In this document: one piece after another, positions 33,803 through 42,508 of the stretch | How the letters are laid out: each line of letters opens with the position of its first letter | Position numbering within the stretch: the first letter of the stretch is position 1 | Assembly (NCBI RefSeq): GCF_024213195.1 | Contig: NZ_JANAVF010000018.1 | Span: forward strand, 62,001-126,000 | Length of the DNA: 64,000 nucleotides | Origin: Streptomyces sp. TBY4 | GTDB taxonomy: Bacteria; Actinomycetota; Actinomycetes; Streptomycetales; Streptomycetaceae | Reading direction: 5' to 3' | Notes under the pieces: model-generated | What the model was told of the DNA's origin: nothing | Seen by the model: the letters and a program-made list of their open reading frames with translations, nothing else | The model's database searches: none | Program-made: the position numbers and the translations under genes

Positions 33803-33834
33803 AGCGGTCGGCCCAGTACCCGGGGCCGACCGCT
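33803..33834 (-). terminator. Terminator after nagA
   Basis: AGCGGTCGGCC and GGCCGACCGCT form perfect 11-bp arms around a 10-nt loop, 15 nt downstream of the nagA stop. Confidence 0.75.
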
Positions 33835-33849
33835 TTCCGGTCCGTGTGC

Positions 33850-35016
33850 CTACTTGCCCGCGCGCGGGTCGACGATCCATTCCCCGCGCCGCATGACGCC
33901 CTTGACGTCGAAGGCGGCGTCGAGGACGACGAGGTCCGCGTACTTTCCGGGCTCCAGCGAGCCGACCTGGTCGTAGACGCCGATCAGCCGGGCCGGGTTG
34001 GCGGAGATCGCCTGGACCACGGACTCGACGGGGAGCTTGTCGAGGGTGACCGACCGCTTGAAGGCGGTGTCCAGGGTGAGGGTGGAACCCGCGATGGAGC
34101 CGCCCTCGACGAGGCGGGCGACGCCCTCCTTGACCTCCACCTCCAGCGGGCCGAGGTGGTAGGTCCCGTCGCCGAAGCCGGCCGCGTCCATCGCGTCGGT
34201 GATCAGCGCCACCCGGTGCGCGCCCGCGTGGTGGAAGGCCAGCTCCAGCATGGCGGGGTGCAGGTGGACGCCGTCGTTGATCAGCTCGACGGTGACCCGC
34301 TCGTCCTCCAGGAGCGCGGCGATCGGGCCCGGGGCGCGGTGTTCCAGGCCCGGCATCGCGTTGTAGAGGTGGGTGGCGACGGTCGCGCCCGCGTCGATGG
34401 CCTGGAGCGTCTGCTCGTACGTGGAGTCCGTGTGGCCGATCGCCGCGATGACCCCGTGCTCGGCGAGCAGCCGTACGGAGTCCAGTCCGCCGGGCAGCTC
34501 GGTGGCGAGGGTGAACATGCGGGCGGCGCCGTGCGCGGCGTCGACCAGCTTGCGGACCTCGGCCGGGTCGGGGTCGCGCAGGAGGTCCTCCTTGTGCGCG
34601 CCCTTGCGGCAGGGGTTGATGAACGGCCCCTCGAAGTGGATGCCTGCGATGTCGCCCTGCTGGGTCAGCTCGGCGAGCAGTCCGGCGCGGCGGGCGAGCT
34701 CGTCCAGGTCGCCGGTGACGGTGGAGGCGACCAGGGTGGTGGTGCCGTGCTCGCGGTGGGTCCGTACGCCCTGGAGCACTTCCTCGGCGGTGCCGGAGGT
34801 GAAGGAGGCGCCGCCGCCGCCGTGGTTGTGCATGTCGACGAAGCCGGGGACGAGCCAGTGCCCGGTCAGGTCGACGACGGCGGAGTCCTCGTGGGCGCTG
34901 CCGGCGAGGCGCTCGCCGTCGACGATGAGGCGTCCGCCCTTGACGATGCCCGTGGGCAGCACCACGTCGGCGCCGGAGAGAACGGTGCTGCGGCCCACAT
35001 GTGCGCTTCCGGACAT
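33850..35016 (-). CDS. nagA: N-acetylglucosamine-6-phosphate deacetylase
   Basis: Converts GlcNAc-6-phosphate to glucosamine-6-phosphate, the effector of DasR in Streptomyces. 388 residues of the amidohydrolase fold: metal site PGFVDMHNHGGGGASF, FEGPFINPCRKGAH with the metal-binding Glu, THLYNAM, and the catalytic Asp in LITDAMDAAGFGDG. The ATG shares one base with the nagK stop (TGATG), so the genes are coupled. Confidence 0.95.
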   Translation of the reverse strand: MSGSAHVGRSTVLSGADVVLPTGIVKGGRLIVDGERLAGSAHEDSAVVDLTGHWLVPGFVDMHNHGGGGASFTSGTAEEVLQGVRTHREHGTTTLVASTVTGDLDELARRAGLLAELTQQGDIAGIHFEGPFINPCRKGAHKEDLLRDPDPAEVRKLVDAAHGAARMFTLATELPGGLDSVRLLAEHGVIAAIGHTDSTYEQTLQAIDAGATVATHLYNAMPGLEHRAPGPIAALLEDERVTVELINDGVHLHPAMLELAFHHAGAHRVALITDAMDAAGFGDGTYHLGPLEVEVKEGVARLVEGGSIAGSTLTLDTAFKRSVTLDKLPVESVVQAISANPARLIGVYDQVGSLEPGKYADLVVLDAAFDVKGVMRRGEWIVDPRAGK

Positions 35017-35948
35017 CAGGCTGGTACCTCCGTGGCGAGTAGATCCCAGGCGAGCAGCCCTGCACCCAGGCATCCGGCGGTGTCCCCGAGGGCCGCCGGA
35101 ACGATGTGGGGCAGCCGCTGGAACGTCACGCGTTCCTCCACGGCCGTCCGTAGTGGTGTGAACAAGGTTTCCCCGGCCTCGGCCAGTCCGCCACCGATGA
35201 TCAGCGTGCGCGGGTCCAGCAGGGTGATCGCGGTGACCAGCCCGTCGGCGAGGGCGCCGATGGCGGCGAGCCACACCTCCCGGGCCCGCTCGTCGCCGGA
35301 CTCCACGGCCTTGGCGCAGTCCGCGGCGTCGGCCTCGGGATCGCCGGAGGCGGCCGCCCAGGCGCGGCTGACGGCGGAGGCGGAGGCGAGCGTCTCCAGG
35401 CAGCCGCGCTGGCCGCAGCCGCAGGCGGGACCGCCGGGGCGGACCACGATGTGGCCGATCTCGCCCGCGTACCCGTGCGCGCCGGCCTCGATGCGGCCGG
35501 CGATGCCGATGGCTCCGGCGATGCCGGTGCCGAGGGGGACGAACAGGAAGCGGTCGGCGCCGCGCCCCGCGCCGATGCGGCCTTCGGCGAGTCCGCCCGT
35601 GCGGACGTCGTGGCCGAGGGCGACCGGGATGCCGCCGAGGCGTCTGCCGAGCAGTTCGCGCATGGGGACGTCGCGCCAGCCCAGGTTCGCCGCGTAGACG
35701 GCGATCCCGTTCTCGGCGTCGACGATGCCGGGCACGGCCACGCCGGCCGCGGAGGCGGTGGCGCCGAAGCGTTCCCGGCCGAGGTCGAGGAGCTCGGCGG
35801 CGAAGTCCTGGATCGTCTCGACGACGGCTTCGGCGCCCCGCTCGCGGCCGGTGGCGCGGCGCGCCTCGTGGAGCAGGGTGCCGTCGGCGGCGACGAGGGC
35901 GGCCTTCATCCCAGTGCCGCCCACATCGAGGGCGATGACGTGTTTCAC
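35016..35948 (-). CDS. nagK: ROK-family N-acetylglucosamine kinase
   Basis: Phosphorylates intracellular GlcNAc for NagA. The phosphate-1 loop is LDVGGTGMKAALV, catalytic Asp in LGHDVRTGGLAEGR, and the ROK zinc cluster CGCGQRGCLET follows GEIGHIVVRPGGPA. About 310 residues from GTG 35948 (KHVIALDVGG); GTG 35957 is equally possible and neither has a good ribosome site. It is the first gene of nagK-nagA with a dre site 40 nt upstream. The ROK fold also includes glucokinases; operon context decides. Confidence 0.9.
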   Translation of the reverse strand: MKHVIALDVGGTGMKAALVAADGTLLHEARRATGRERGAEAVVETIQDFAAELLDLGRERFGATASAAGVAVPGIVDAENGIAVYAANLGWRDVPMRELLGRRLGGIPVALGHDVRTGGLAEGRIGAGRGADRFLFVPLGTGIAGAIGIAGRIEAGAHGYAGEIGHIVVRPGGPACGCGQRGCLETLASASAVSRAWAAASGDPEADAADCAKAVESGDERAREVWLAAIGALADGLVTAITLLDPRTLIIGGGLAEAGETLFTPLRTAVEERVTFQRLPHIVPAALGDTAGCLGAGLLAWDLLATEVPA

Positions 35949-35987
35949 GGGTTTCACGGGTGACAGTCTCGCGTGATCGGAGGGCAA

Positions 35988-36001
35988 AGGTCTAGTCCAC
36001 T
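35988..36001. promoter_or_regulatory. DasR-type dre site between nagK and a sugar-binding lipoprotein gene
   Basis: The minus strand reads AGTGGACTAGACCT, one base different from the site upstream of msiK and a good match to the DasR consensus. It lies between divergent genes: 40 nt before nagK and 210 nt before the lipoprotein gene. Confidence 0.7.
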
Positions 36002-36059
36002 GAGAGGGATTGTTGAGTGGCCATACAAATTCAGGACCTTCGGCGGTGCGCGGGCCGGT

Positions 36060-36125
36060 ACGCGGGTGCGTGCGGGGGTGCGTGCGGGGGTCTGTACGTG
36101 CGCACGCGTGCAGGCCGTGTGCACG
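36060..36125. repeat. GTGCGTGCGGG tandem repeat
   Basis: Units of GGTGCGTGCGGG recur with small variation, followed by alternating pur/pyr GTGCGCACGCGTGC. The block could adopt Z-DNA-like structure; it lies in the leader of the sugar-binding lipoprotein gene. Confidence 0.55.
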
Positions 36126-36210
36126 TTTGGGGCCGGATGTTGACGGGGGTGAAAAGTGGTGTAGACCTTTACGCGAATCGTATGGAACAACCTGGGGTGG
36201 AACGAGAACT

Positions 36211-37530
36211 GTGAAGGCCCGAACTGTCCGGACCGGAAAGCCGAACCTCGCCGCGGCCGGCCTCGCGCTGTGCCTGACCACCGTGACGCTGACCGGCTGT
36301 GGGGCCGTGTCGGGGCTCACCGGGGACAACGAGGTCACCCTCAAGGTCGTGGCGGCCGACTACGGGGACAAACCGGAGAACTCCTCCAAGCCCTACTGGA
36401 AGGAGCTCGCCACGGCCTTCGAGAAGCGGAACCCGGGGATCAAGGTCCAGGTCGATGTCTACTCCTGGTCCGAGGTCGATGCCAAGGTCGCCGAGATGGT
36501 CAAGGCCGGCGAGGCCCCCGACATCGCGCAGATCGGCGCCTACGCCGACTACGCCGCCGAGGGCAAGCTGTACTCCGCCGACGAGCTGCTCTCCGTGAAC
36601 ACCGAGGCCGACTTCCTCGCGCCGCTCGCCGACGCCGGCAAGGTCAGGCGCAACCAGTACGGCCTGCCCTTCGTGGCCAGCACCCGGCTGATGTTCTACA
36701 ACGAGAAGCTGTTCGCCGACGCCGGCATCATCCCCAAGGACGGCAAGACCCGCTGGCAGCCCAAGAGCTGGGCCGAGCTGGAGGCCGCGGCCAAGAAGCT
36801 CAAGGCGGCCGGCGTCCCGACGCCCCTCGCGCTGCCCCTGGGCCGCGAGGAGGCGCAGGCCGAGACCATGCAGTGGCTCCTCGCGGGCGGCGGAGGCTAC
36901 GCCGACAACGAGGAGAACTACTCCATCGACTCCGCGGACAACGTCAACACCCTGGAGTTCCTGCGCGACAAGCTCGTCGGAGCGGGCCTGACCGGCCCCG
37001 TCGAACCGGCCAAGCTCAACCGCCAGGACGCCTTCGACTCCTTCGCGCGCGGCGAGGTCGGCATGCTCAACGGGCACCCGACGCTGCTCAAGCAGGCCGC
37101 CGCGAAGGGCGTGAAGTACGGCATGACCCCCATGCCGACCGCCGACGGGGCCAGCCACCCGACGATGGGCGTCGCCGACTGGGTGATGGCCTTCAAGACC
37201 GCCGGACACCAGACGCAGTCCGGGAAGTTCCTGGACTTCCTGTACGAGGCGAACAACGTCACCACCTTCACCGAGAAGTACGACCTGCTCCCGGTCACCA
37301 CCAGCGGCTCCCGGGCGATGGAAGCCGCCCAGGGGGCCTCCTCGGCGGAACTGAAGACCTTCCTGCACGCGCTGCCCAACGCACGGCTCTACCCGGTGGG
37401 CAAGAAGTCATGGGCGGCCGTCAGCGAGGACGTCAAGAAGAACATCGGCAAGGCCGTGCAGCCGGGCGGGCAGCCCGAGCGGATCCTCGCGGACATCGCG
37501 GAGGCGGGGCGCAAGGCGGAGCCGCGCTGA
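36211..37530 (+). CDS. Sugar ABC transporter substrate-binding lipoprotein
   Basis: 439 residues from GTG 36211. The signal VKARTVRTGKPNLAAAGLAL leads to lipobox LTGC. The mature part is a type-1 extracellular solute-binding protein: KELATAFEKRNPGIKVQVDV, APDIAQIGAYADYAAEG, LMFYNEKLFADAGI and the DWVMAFKTAG region. No permease genes follow, so it is an orphan binding protein that might use a distant permease with MsiK. Divergence from nagK across a dre site suggests an amino-sugar ligand. Confidence 0.92.
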   Translation: MKARTVRTGKPNLAAAGLALCLTTVTLTGCGAVSGLTGDNEVTLKVVAADYGDKPENSSKPYWKELATAFEKRNPGIKVQVDVYSWSEVDAKVAEMVKAGEAPDIAQIGAYADYAAEGKLYSADELLSVNTEADFLAPLADAGKVRRNQYGLPFVASTRLMFYNEKLFADAGIIPKDGKTRWQPKSWAELEAAAKKLKAAGVPTPLALPLGREEAQAETMQWLLAGGGGYADNEENYSIDSADNVNTLEFLRDKLVGAGLTGPVEPAKLNRQDAFDSFARGEVGMLNGHPTLLKQAAAKGVKYGMTPMPTADGASHPTMGVADWVMAFKTAGHQTQSGKFLDFLYEANNVTTFTEKYDLLPVTTSGSRAMEAAQGASSAELKTFLHALPNARLYPVGKKSWAAVSEDVKKNIGKAVQPGGQPERILADIAEAGRKAEPR

Positions 37531-37554
37531 GCTGAGCTTGTCGGAGGCCGGGGA

Positions 37555-37560
37555 TAACCT
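37555..37560 (+). promoter_or_regulatory. -10 element of the DUF3263 gene
   Basis: TAACCT ends 6 nt before the ATG at 37567, with no ribosome site; probable leaderless transcript. Confidence 0.4.
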
Positions 37561-37566
37561 GGCCGT

Positions 37567-37818
37567 ATGACGGACGCGGACGAGAGGCCGCCGGCCGGGC
37601 TGAGCCCCGACGAAGCGGCCGTACTGGCCTACGAGGCCCGCACCTGGCCCGGACCGGGCGCCAAGGAGCGGGCCATAAGGGAAGGACTGGGGATGCCCCC
37701 GGTCCGGTACTACCAGCTGCTCAACGCGCTGATGGACGACCCCAGGGCGCTGCGGCACGCACCGGGCACCGTGAACCGCCTGCGGCGCATCCGGGAGGCG
37801 CAGCGGGCCAGGCGGTAG
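37567..37818 (+). CDS. DUF3263 family protein
   Basis: 83 residues. The protein has the helix-turn-helix-like pattern of DUF3263: LSPDEAAVLAYEARTWPGPG, then AKERAIREGLGMPPVRYYQLLNALM and RLRRIREAQRARR. The family is conserved in actinobacteria next to otsA/otsB and is probably DNA- or RNA-binding, but no function is established. Own -10-like TAACCT suggests independent expression. Confidence 0.9.
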   Translation: MTDADERPPAGLSPDEAAVLAYEARTWPGPGAKERAIREGLGMPPVRYYQLLNALMDDPRALRHAPGTVNRLRRIREAQRARR

Positions 37819-37890
37819 CGGTGCGGTGCGGGCCGCGCGCCGTGGTGCGCGCCGTAGCCGTGGCCCGGCCGGGCCGTTAGGGTCGAGCAC

Positions 37891-38748
37891 ATGGGGAGCC
37901 ATCCGCACGATCTGCCGATGCCCGTCACCACCGCCGGACGCGAGGGACTCGAAGCCCTCCTCCGCGCACCGCGCCGCTGCGTCGTCGCCCTCGACTTCGA
38001 CGGCACCCTCGCCGACATCGTCCCCGACCCCGACCAGGCGCGGGCCCACCCCGGAGCCGTCGCCGCGCTCGCCGCCCTCGCCCCCGAGGTCGGATCGGTC
38101 GCCGTGATCACCGGCCGGCCGGCCGGGGTCGCCGTCCGCTACGGGGGCTTCGCCGGAGTCCCCGGACTCGAACACCTGGTGGTGCTGGGGCACTACGGAG
38201 CCGAGCGCTGGGATGCCGTCACCGGCAGCGTGCACGCACCGGCCGAGCATCCGGGGGTGGCGGCGGTCCGGGCGGAGCTGCCGGGGTTCCTGGACGCGAT
38301 CGGCGCGTGGCGCGGGACGTGGATCGAGGAGAAGGGCCGGGCGCTGGCGGTCCACACCCGGCGCGCGGCCGACCCGGAAGCGGCCTTCGCGGCCCTGCGC
38401 GAGCCCCTGGCGGGGCTCGCCGCCCGGCACGGCCTGATGGTCGAACCGGGGCGGGCCGTACTGGAGCTGCGGCCGCCCGGGACGGACAAGGGCGTCGCGC
38501 TCACGGAGTACCTCGCGGAGGTGGGGGCGGAGGCGGTGCTCTACGCCGGGGACGACCTGGGGGACCTCGCGGCGTACTCCGCGGTGGAGAAGCTGCGGGC
38601 CGGGGGGATGCCGGGGCTGCTGCTGTGCAGCGGCTCGGCGGAGGTCCCGGAACTCGCCGCCCGCGCGGACCTGACGCTGCCCGGCCCCTCCCAGGTAGTG
38701 GCCTACCTGGCCGCCCTGGCCGCGGCCCTGGCCGCGGCGCCTTCTTGA
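37891..38748 (+). CDS. otsB: Trehalose-6-phosphate phosphatase
   Basis: Second step of OtsAB trehalose synthesis. HAD-fold, 285 residues: nucleophile motif VVALDFDGTLADI, SVAVITGRPAG, the substrate region WIEEKGRALAVH, and PGTDKGVALTEYL with AGDDLGDLAAY binding magnesium. TAGGGT ends 7 nt before ATG, a leaderless arrangement. It is convergent with otsA rather than in one operon with it. Confidence 0.94.
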   Translation: MGSHPHDLPMPVTTAGREGLEALLRAPRRCVVALDFDGTLADIVPDPDQARAHPGAVAALAALAPEVGSVAVITGRPAGVAVRYGGFAGVPGLEHLVVLGHYGAERWDAVTGSVHAPAEHPGVAAVRAELPGFLDAIGAWRGTWIEEKGRALAVHTRRAADPEAAFAALREPLAGLAARHGLMVEPGRAVLELRPPGTDKGVALTEYLAEVGAEAVLYAGDDLGDLAAYSAVEKLRAGGMPGLLLCSGSAEVPELAARADLTLPGPSQVVAYLAALAAALAAAPS

Positions 38749-38849
38749 CGCGCCCCTCGCACCGCTGCGCGGGCTTCGGACCGCTGCGCCGGACTCCGTC
38801 CGGCGGTGGCGGGTCGGGGCCGGCGCCGCTGCCGCGTGGTGCGGGGCTG

Positions 38850-39030
38850 GTGGGCGGGTGCGGCTGGGTGGGCCCTGCGGGGCGAGGTCCCCTACCCGCC
38901 CTTCGCCCGTTCCCCGGGCTGCGCCCGGACCCGTACGTGCGCTGCGCGCCCGTGCCCTCAAACGCCGGGCGGGCTGGATTTATCCAGCCTCGCCGGCGTT
39001 TGAGGCGCGGGGTCCGGGGCGGAACCCCTC
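38850..39030. repeat. Dispersed mosaic repeat, copy 3, between otsB and otsA
   Basis: GGGTGGGCCCTGCGGGGC, CCCCTACCCGCCCTTCGCCC, CCGGGCTGCGCCCGG and CCTCAAACGCCGGGCGGGCTG modules repeat those at 21911 and 24700. AACGCCGG and its complement CCGGCGTT (38960-39001) form a hairpin that may end transcription from both sides. The rest of the 300-nt convergent gap holds nothing else. Confidence 0.78.
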
Positions 39031-39048
39031 TGCCCCGCGCCGGGAGGG

Positions 39049-40512
39049 TCAGGTGCGGAGGGGGTTCAGCTGGGCTGTGAGCCACTGGGTCGGGGGGAGG
39101 GCCGTCGCGGCCGCAGCCAGGCGCTTCGTGCGGTCCGCGCGTTCCGCCGCCGGCATCGTGAGGGCCGTGTGGAGGGCCTCCGCGGTGGCCGTCACGTCGT
39201 ACGGGTTCACCGTCAGCGCGTCCGAGCGCAGTTCCTCGTAGGCCCCCGCCCCGGTGGACAGCACCAGCACGCACCCCGCCTCCGAGACCACCGGGATCTC
39301 CTTCGCGACGAGGTTCATGCCGTCCCGCACGGGATTGACCAGCGCCACGTCCGCCAGCCGGTACACCGCCAGGGACCGCGCGAAGTCGTCCTCGACGGAG
39401 ACCAGCACCGGCTGCCAGTCGGCGGTGCCGAACTCCGCGTTGATCGCCGCCGCCAGCTCCCGCACCGACTCCGTGTACTCCCGGTAGACGGTCAGGTCCT
39501 GCCGGGAGGGGTACGCGGAGGCCAGGTGGACCACCCGCTCCCGCCATTCGGGGTGGACCATGAGCAGCTCCCGGTAGGCGAGGAGCCCGCGCAGGATGTT
39601 CTTCGACAGTTCCGTGCGGTCGACGCGGACGATCGTCTTCAGGCCGCCGATCTCCGCCCGCAGCCCCGCCAGCTTGTCGTCCACCTCCGGCCGGTGCGCG
39701 AGCGCGCGCAGCTCGTCCGCGTCCACGCCGAGGGGGTACGCCTTCACGTCGGTGAACTTGTTCTCCCCGAGCCCGGTCGGGACGTCGGCCGCCTTGCGGT
39801 GCCAGACCCCGCGCTCCGGGGTGCCGGTCGGGGAGTAGGACTGTGCGATGCCGCTCGCGTCGTCGAAGTTGGCCGCGTTGATGAAATTGAACGCCCACTC
39901 CCACGTGTGGAACCCGAGCCGGTCCGCCCCGAGCATCCCCCACACCAGCTGGTTGCGGATGTCCTCCGGGAGCATGCGCAGGAACTCCGTCGAGGCCCAC
40001 GGCGTGTGCGTGAAGTGCCCGATGCGCAGGTCGGGGCGGAGTTCGCGGAGCATCCCGGGGGCGAGGGTCAGGTGGTAGTCCTGGATCAGGACGGCCGCGC
40101 CCTCGGCCGCCTCCTCGGCGCAGGCCGCCGCGAAGGTCTCGTTGTACGCGACGTACGAGTCCCAGCGCCGCCGGAACTCCGCGTCGAAGACCGGCTCGCG
40201 CGGAATCTCGTACAGGTGGTGGTGGAGGAACCACAGCACCGAGTTCGCGATGCCGTTGTACGCGTCGTCGTAGACCGCCGGGTCGATCGGCAGCATCCGT
40301 ACACCCGGCTCGGAGACCCCGCGCCGTACCGCCTCGCGGTCCGCGTCCGACAGTGCCGCGCAGATCCACAGCGCGTCGGGCTGCTCCGCGAGGGCGGCGG
40401 AGAGGCCGGAAACGAGGCCGCCCCCGCCGCGGCGGGCACTGAGCGTGCCGTCCGCGGCGAGGGCGTAGGAGAGGGGGCCGCGATTCGCGGCGACGAGCAC
40501 CTGGGAAGCCAT
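39049..40512 (-). CDS. otsA: Trehalose-6-phosphate synthase
   Basis: GT20 glycosyltransferase joining NDP-glucose and glucose-6-phosphate. 487 residues: NRGPLSYALAADGTLSARRG with GGGGLVSGLS (donor/acceptor loop), YNGIANSVLWFLHHHLYE, VLIQDYHLTLAPGMLRE, HTPWASTEFLRMLP and the later VNPVRDGMNLVAKE. It starts MASQVLVAANRGPL, as usual. It is convergent with otsB over a dispersed repeat and follows the surface-protein gene by 36 nt in the same direction. Confidence 0.95.
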   Translation of the reverse strand: MASQVLVAANRGPLSYALAADGTLSARRGGGGLVSGLSAALAEQPDALWICAALSDADREAVRRGVSEPGVRMLPIDPAVYDDAYNGIANSVLWFLHHHLYEIPREPVFDAEFRRRWDSYVAYNETFAAACAEEAAEGAAVLIQDYHLTLAPGMLRELRPDLRIGHFTHTPWASTEFLRMLPEDIRNQLVWGMLGADRLGFHTWEWAFNFINAANFDDASGIAQSYSPTGTPERGVWHRKAADVPTGLGENKFTDVKAYPLGVDADELRALAHRPEVDDKLAGLRAEIGGLKTIVRVDRTELSKNILRGLLAYRELLMVHPEWRERVVHLASAYPSRQDLTVYREYTESVRELAAAINAEFGTADWQPVLVSVEDDFARSLAVYRLADVALVNPVRDGMNLVAKEIPVVSEAGCVLVLSTGAGAYEELRSDALTVNPYDVTATAEALHTALTMPAAERADRTKRLAAAATALPPTQWLTAQLNPLRT

Positions 40513-40548
40513 GCGGCGAACCTAGCCCGCCTCAGCTCCGGTCAAACG

Positions 40549-42471
40549 TCAGCGCCTGCGCGTCCGCCGGACCGAGAGGAAGACCACACCGCCGAGTGCG
40601 GTGAGCGTGGCGGCCGCCGTGCCCATCAACCAGAGCTGCCGGCCGTCGGACCCGGTGGTGGCCAGGTGCCCGCCCGGGGAGCCCGGAGATCCCGGGGAGC
40701 CCGGAGAGTCGTCCCCCGGGTCCACCGGCAGCGGCCGCGGCTGCTGTGTGGTGGTGGGGGAGGGGAGGGTGGGCGAGGGGGAGGCGGAAGGAGTCGCCGA
40801 GGTCGAGGTCGACGGTGACGGGGACGCCGAGGTCGAAGGTGACGGGGACGGGGACGCCGAGGTCGAAGGGGACGCCGAAGTCGACGGGGACGGCGACGGC
40901 GACGCCGAAGTCGACGGCGAAGGCGACGGGTCCGGAGGTGTGATCACCGGCGGGACCGGTGTGCACGCCGGGTCCTTCGAGCCGTCCTCGCAGTTGGTGC
41001 GGCCGCTCTCCGCGACCACGTTGTTGGTCAGTTTGCCGTCGCCGGTCAGCGGGTCGTTGACGCGGACCTTATAGGTGATCGTCGCCGTCTTCCCCTGGGG
41101 GACCTCGCCCGTCCAGGTCAGCTTCGGCGCCGTGTACGCGGCCGTGCCGAGGTCGGCCGTGGCCGTCCCGTCGAAGGCCGCGTCGTCGAGCAGCTCGGTC
41201 AGGTCGTCCGTCAGCTTCGCGTTCGGGTAGTCCAGGCTGCTGATGTTCTTCGCGGTGATCGTGTAGGTCACGGTGTCGCCGGGGGCGACCGACTTCGCGG
41301 GCGAGGCAGTCTTCTTCACCTCGAGGTCCGGCACCGGCACGGCCAGCGCGAACTGCGAGATGACGTACGTGTCCCCGCGGGTGCGGAACGTCAGGTCGGC
41401 GGAGGTGGCTCCGGCCGGGAGGGCGGTCGCCGGGACGTCGAAGGACTTGGCGTCGATGCTGAGGTTGTTGGCGTGCTGCGGTTCGAGCGAGCCGTCGGCC
41501 GAGCTGGTGAAGAAGTTGTCGGTCGCCCCGCCGGCCCCGGGGTTGGCGATGTTCGCGCCGTTGACCCGGAACTGGTCGCCCTTCGTGTTCCAGTCGCCCT
41601 CGTAGGCCGTGGCGCTCGCGCGGACCGGGCCGTCACCGGTGCGGTAGAAGCCGTCGACCTTGATCGTGGTGTCCGGGCTGGTGGAGCGCTGGAGGACGTG
41701 GCCGCCGTAGACGTAGACGTTGCGGCGTTCCGGCGCGTGCTCGTTCGGGCCGGGGTACTTGTACACCACCGTCAGGGACCAGCCGGCGACGCAGCCGCGG
41801 CCGGTCGGGGCCCAGATGTTGCCGACGGCGACGGTCACCGGGGAGCCGGTGGGCACATCGGAGAAGGCGGCGGTGACGTCGGACTCGCCCGTGTAGTAGT
41901 GCGGGCCGCCGGTCTCCGCCGGGTCCTCGACCATGTTCGAGAGGGTCACCGGCCGGACGGCGCCCGAGCCGACCTTGAGGACCGGGCGGGTGGTCAGCGG
42001 CTCCCCCGGGGCGGGGAACACGTCCGAGCCGGAGACGTCGCAGCGCTTGATGAGGTTCGAGCCGAGCTTGTACGCGCCGTTGTTGCCGCCCCAGAAGAGC
42101 CGCGCGTACGCCACCTCCGCGCCCGGAGGCACGGTGACCCGGCCGGTGCTGGAGGTGTGGGTGGCCGTGCCCAGGCCGGCCGCGTCGACGGGCCGGGCCA
42201 GGAAGTCGTTGTTGTTCTTCGTGCCTCCGCCCCGCTGGACCTCGGCGCACTCGGCGGCTTCGGCGGCGGGCTCCTCGGGGCACCCCATCACCGTGTTGCC
42301 GAGCGTGACGAAGTCCCCGTAGAGCGCCTCGTCGTAGCGCTTCTCGAAGGGGGACACCACCTCGGCGACGGCCGGTCCGCTCAGCGAGCCGAAGAGCAGT
42401 GCCGCGCCGCCGGCCACCGCGACGGCGGATCCCCATGCATGCCTGAAACGTATGAAACGTGTAAACCCCAT
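40549..42471 (-). CDS. Large secreted DUF11-type protein with LATTG sortase motif
   Basis: 640 residues. Signal peptide at 1-36 (GSAVAVAGGAALLFGSLSGPAVA). The adhesin-like N part has paired Cys (TVMGCPEEPAAEAAECAE) and beta-rich GNIWAPTGRGCVAGWSLTVV. A DUF11 repeat follows (LEVKKTASPAKSVAPGDTVTYT). Then comes a Ser-Pro stretch with a degenerate PSPSPSTSAS period of about 55 residues. The end is HLATTGSDGRQ, a hydrophobic helix (LMGTAAATLTALGGVVFL) and RRTRRR. LAxTG is the class E sortase signal of Streptomyces. No sortase gene is adjacent. Its ligand is unknown. Confidence 0.88.
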   Translation of the reverse strand: MGFTRFIRFRHAWGSAVAVAGGAALLFGSLSGPAVAEVVSPFEKRYDEALYGDFVTLGNTVMGCPEEPAAEAAECAEVQRGGGTKNNNDFLARPVDAAGLGTATHTSSTGRVTVPPGAEVAYARLFWGGNNGAYKLGSNLIKRCDVSGSDVFPAPGEPLTTRPVLKVGSGAVRPVTLSNMVEDPAETGGPHYYTGESDVTAAFSDVPTGSPVTVAVGNIWAPTGRGCVAGWSLTVVYKYPGPNEHAPERRNVYVYGGHVLQRSTSPDTTIKVDGFYRTGDGPVRASATAYEGDWNTKGDQFRVNGANIANPGAGGATDNFFTSSADGSLEPQHANNLSIDAKSFDVPATALPAGATSADLTFRTRGDTYVISQFALAVPVPDLEVKKTASPAKSVAPGDTVTYTITAKNISSLDYPNAKLTDDLTELLDDAAFDGTATADLGTAAYTAPKLTWTGEVPQGKTATITYKVRVNDPLTGDGKLTNNVVAESGRTNCEDGSKDPACTPVPPVITPPDPSPSPSTSASPSPSPSTSASPSTSASPSPSPSTSASPSPSTSTSATPSASPSPTLPSPTTTQQPRPLPVDPGDDSPGSPGSPGSPGGHLATTGSDGRQLWLMGTAAATLTALGGVVFLSVRRTRRR

Positions 42472-42508
42472 GAGAGGGAAATTAGCCCGATAGGGAATGA
42501 ATCGGGCG

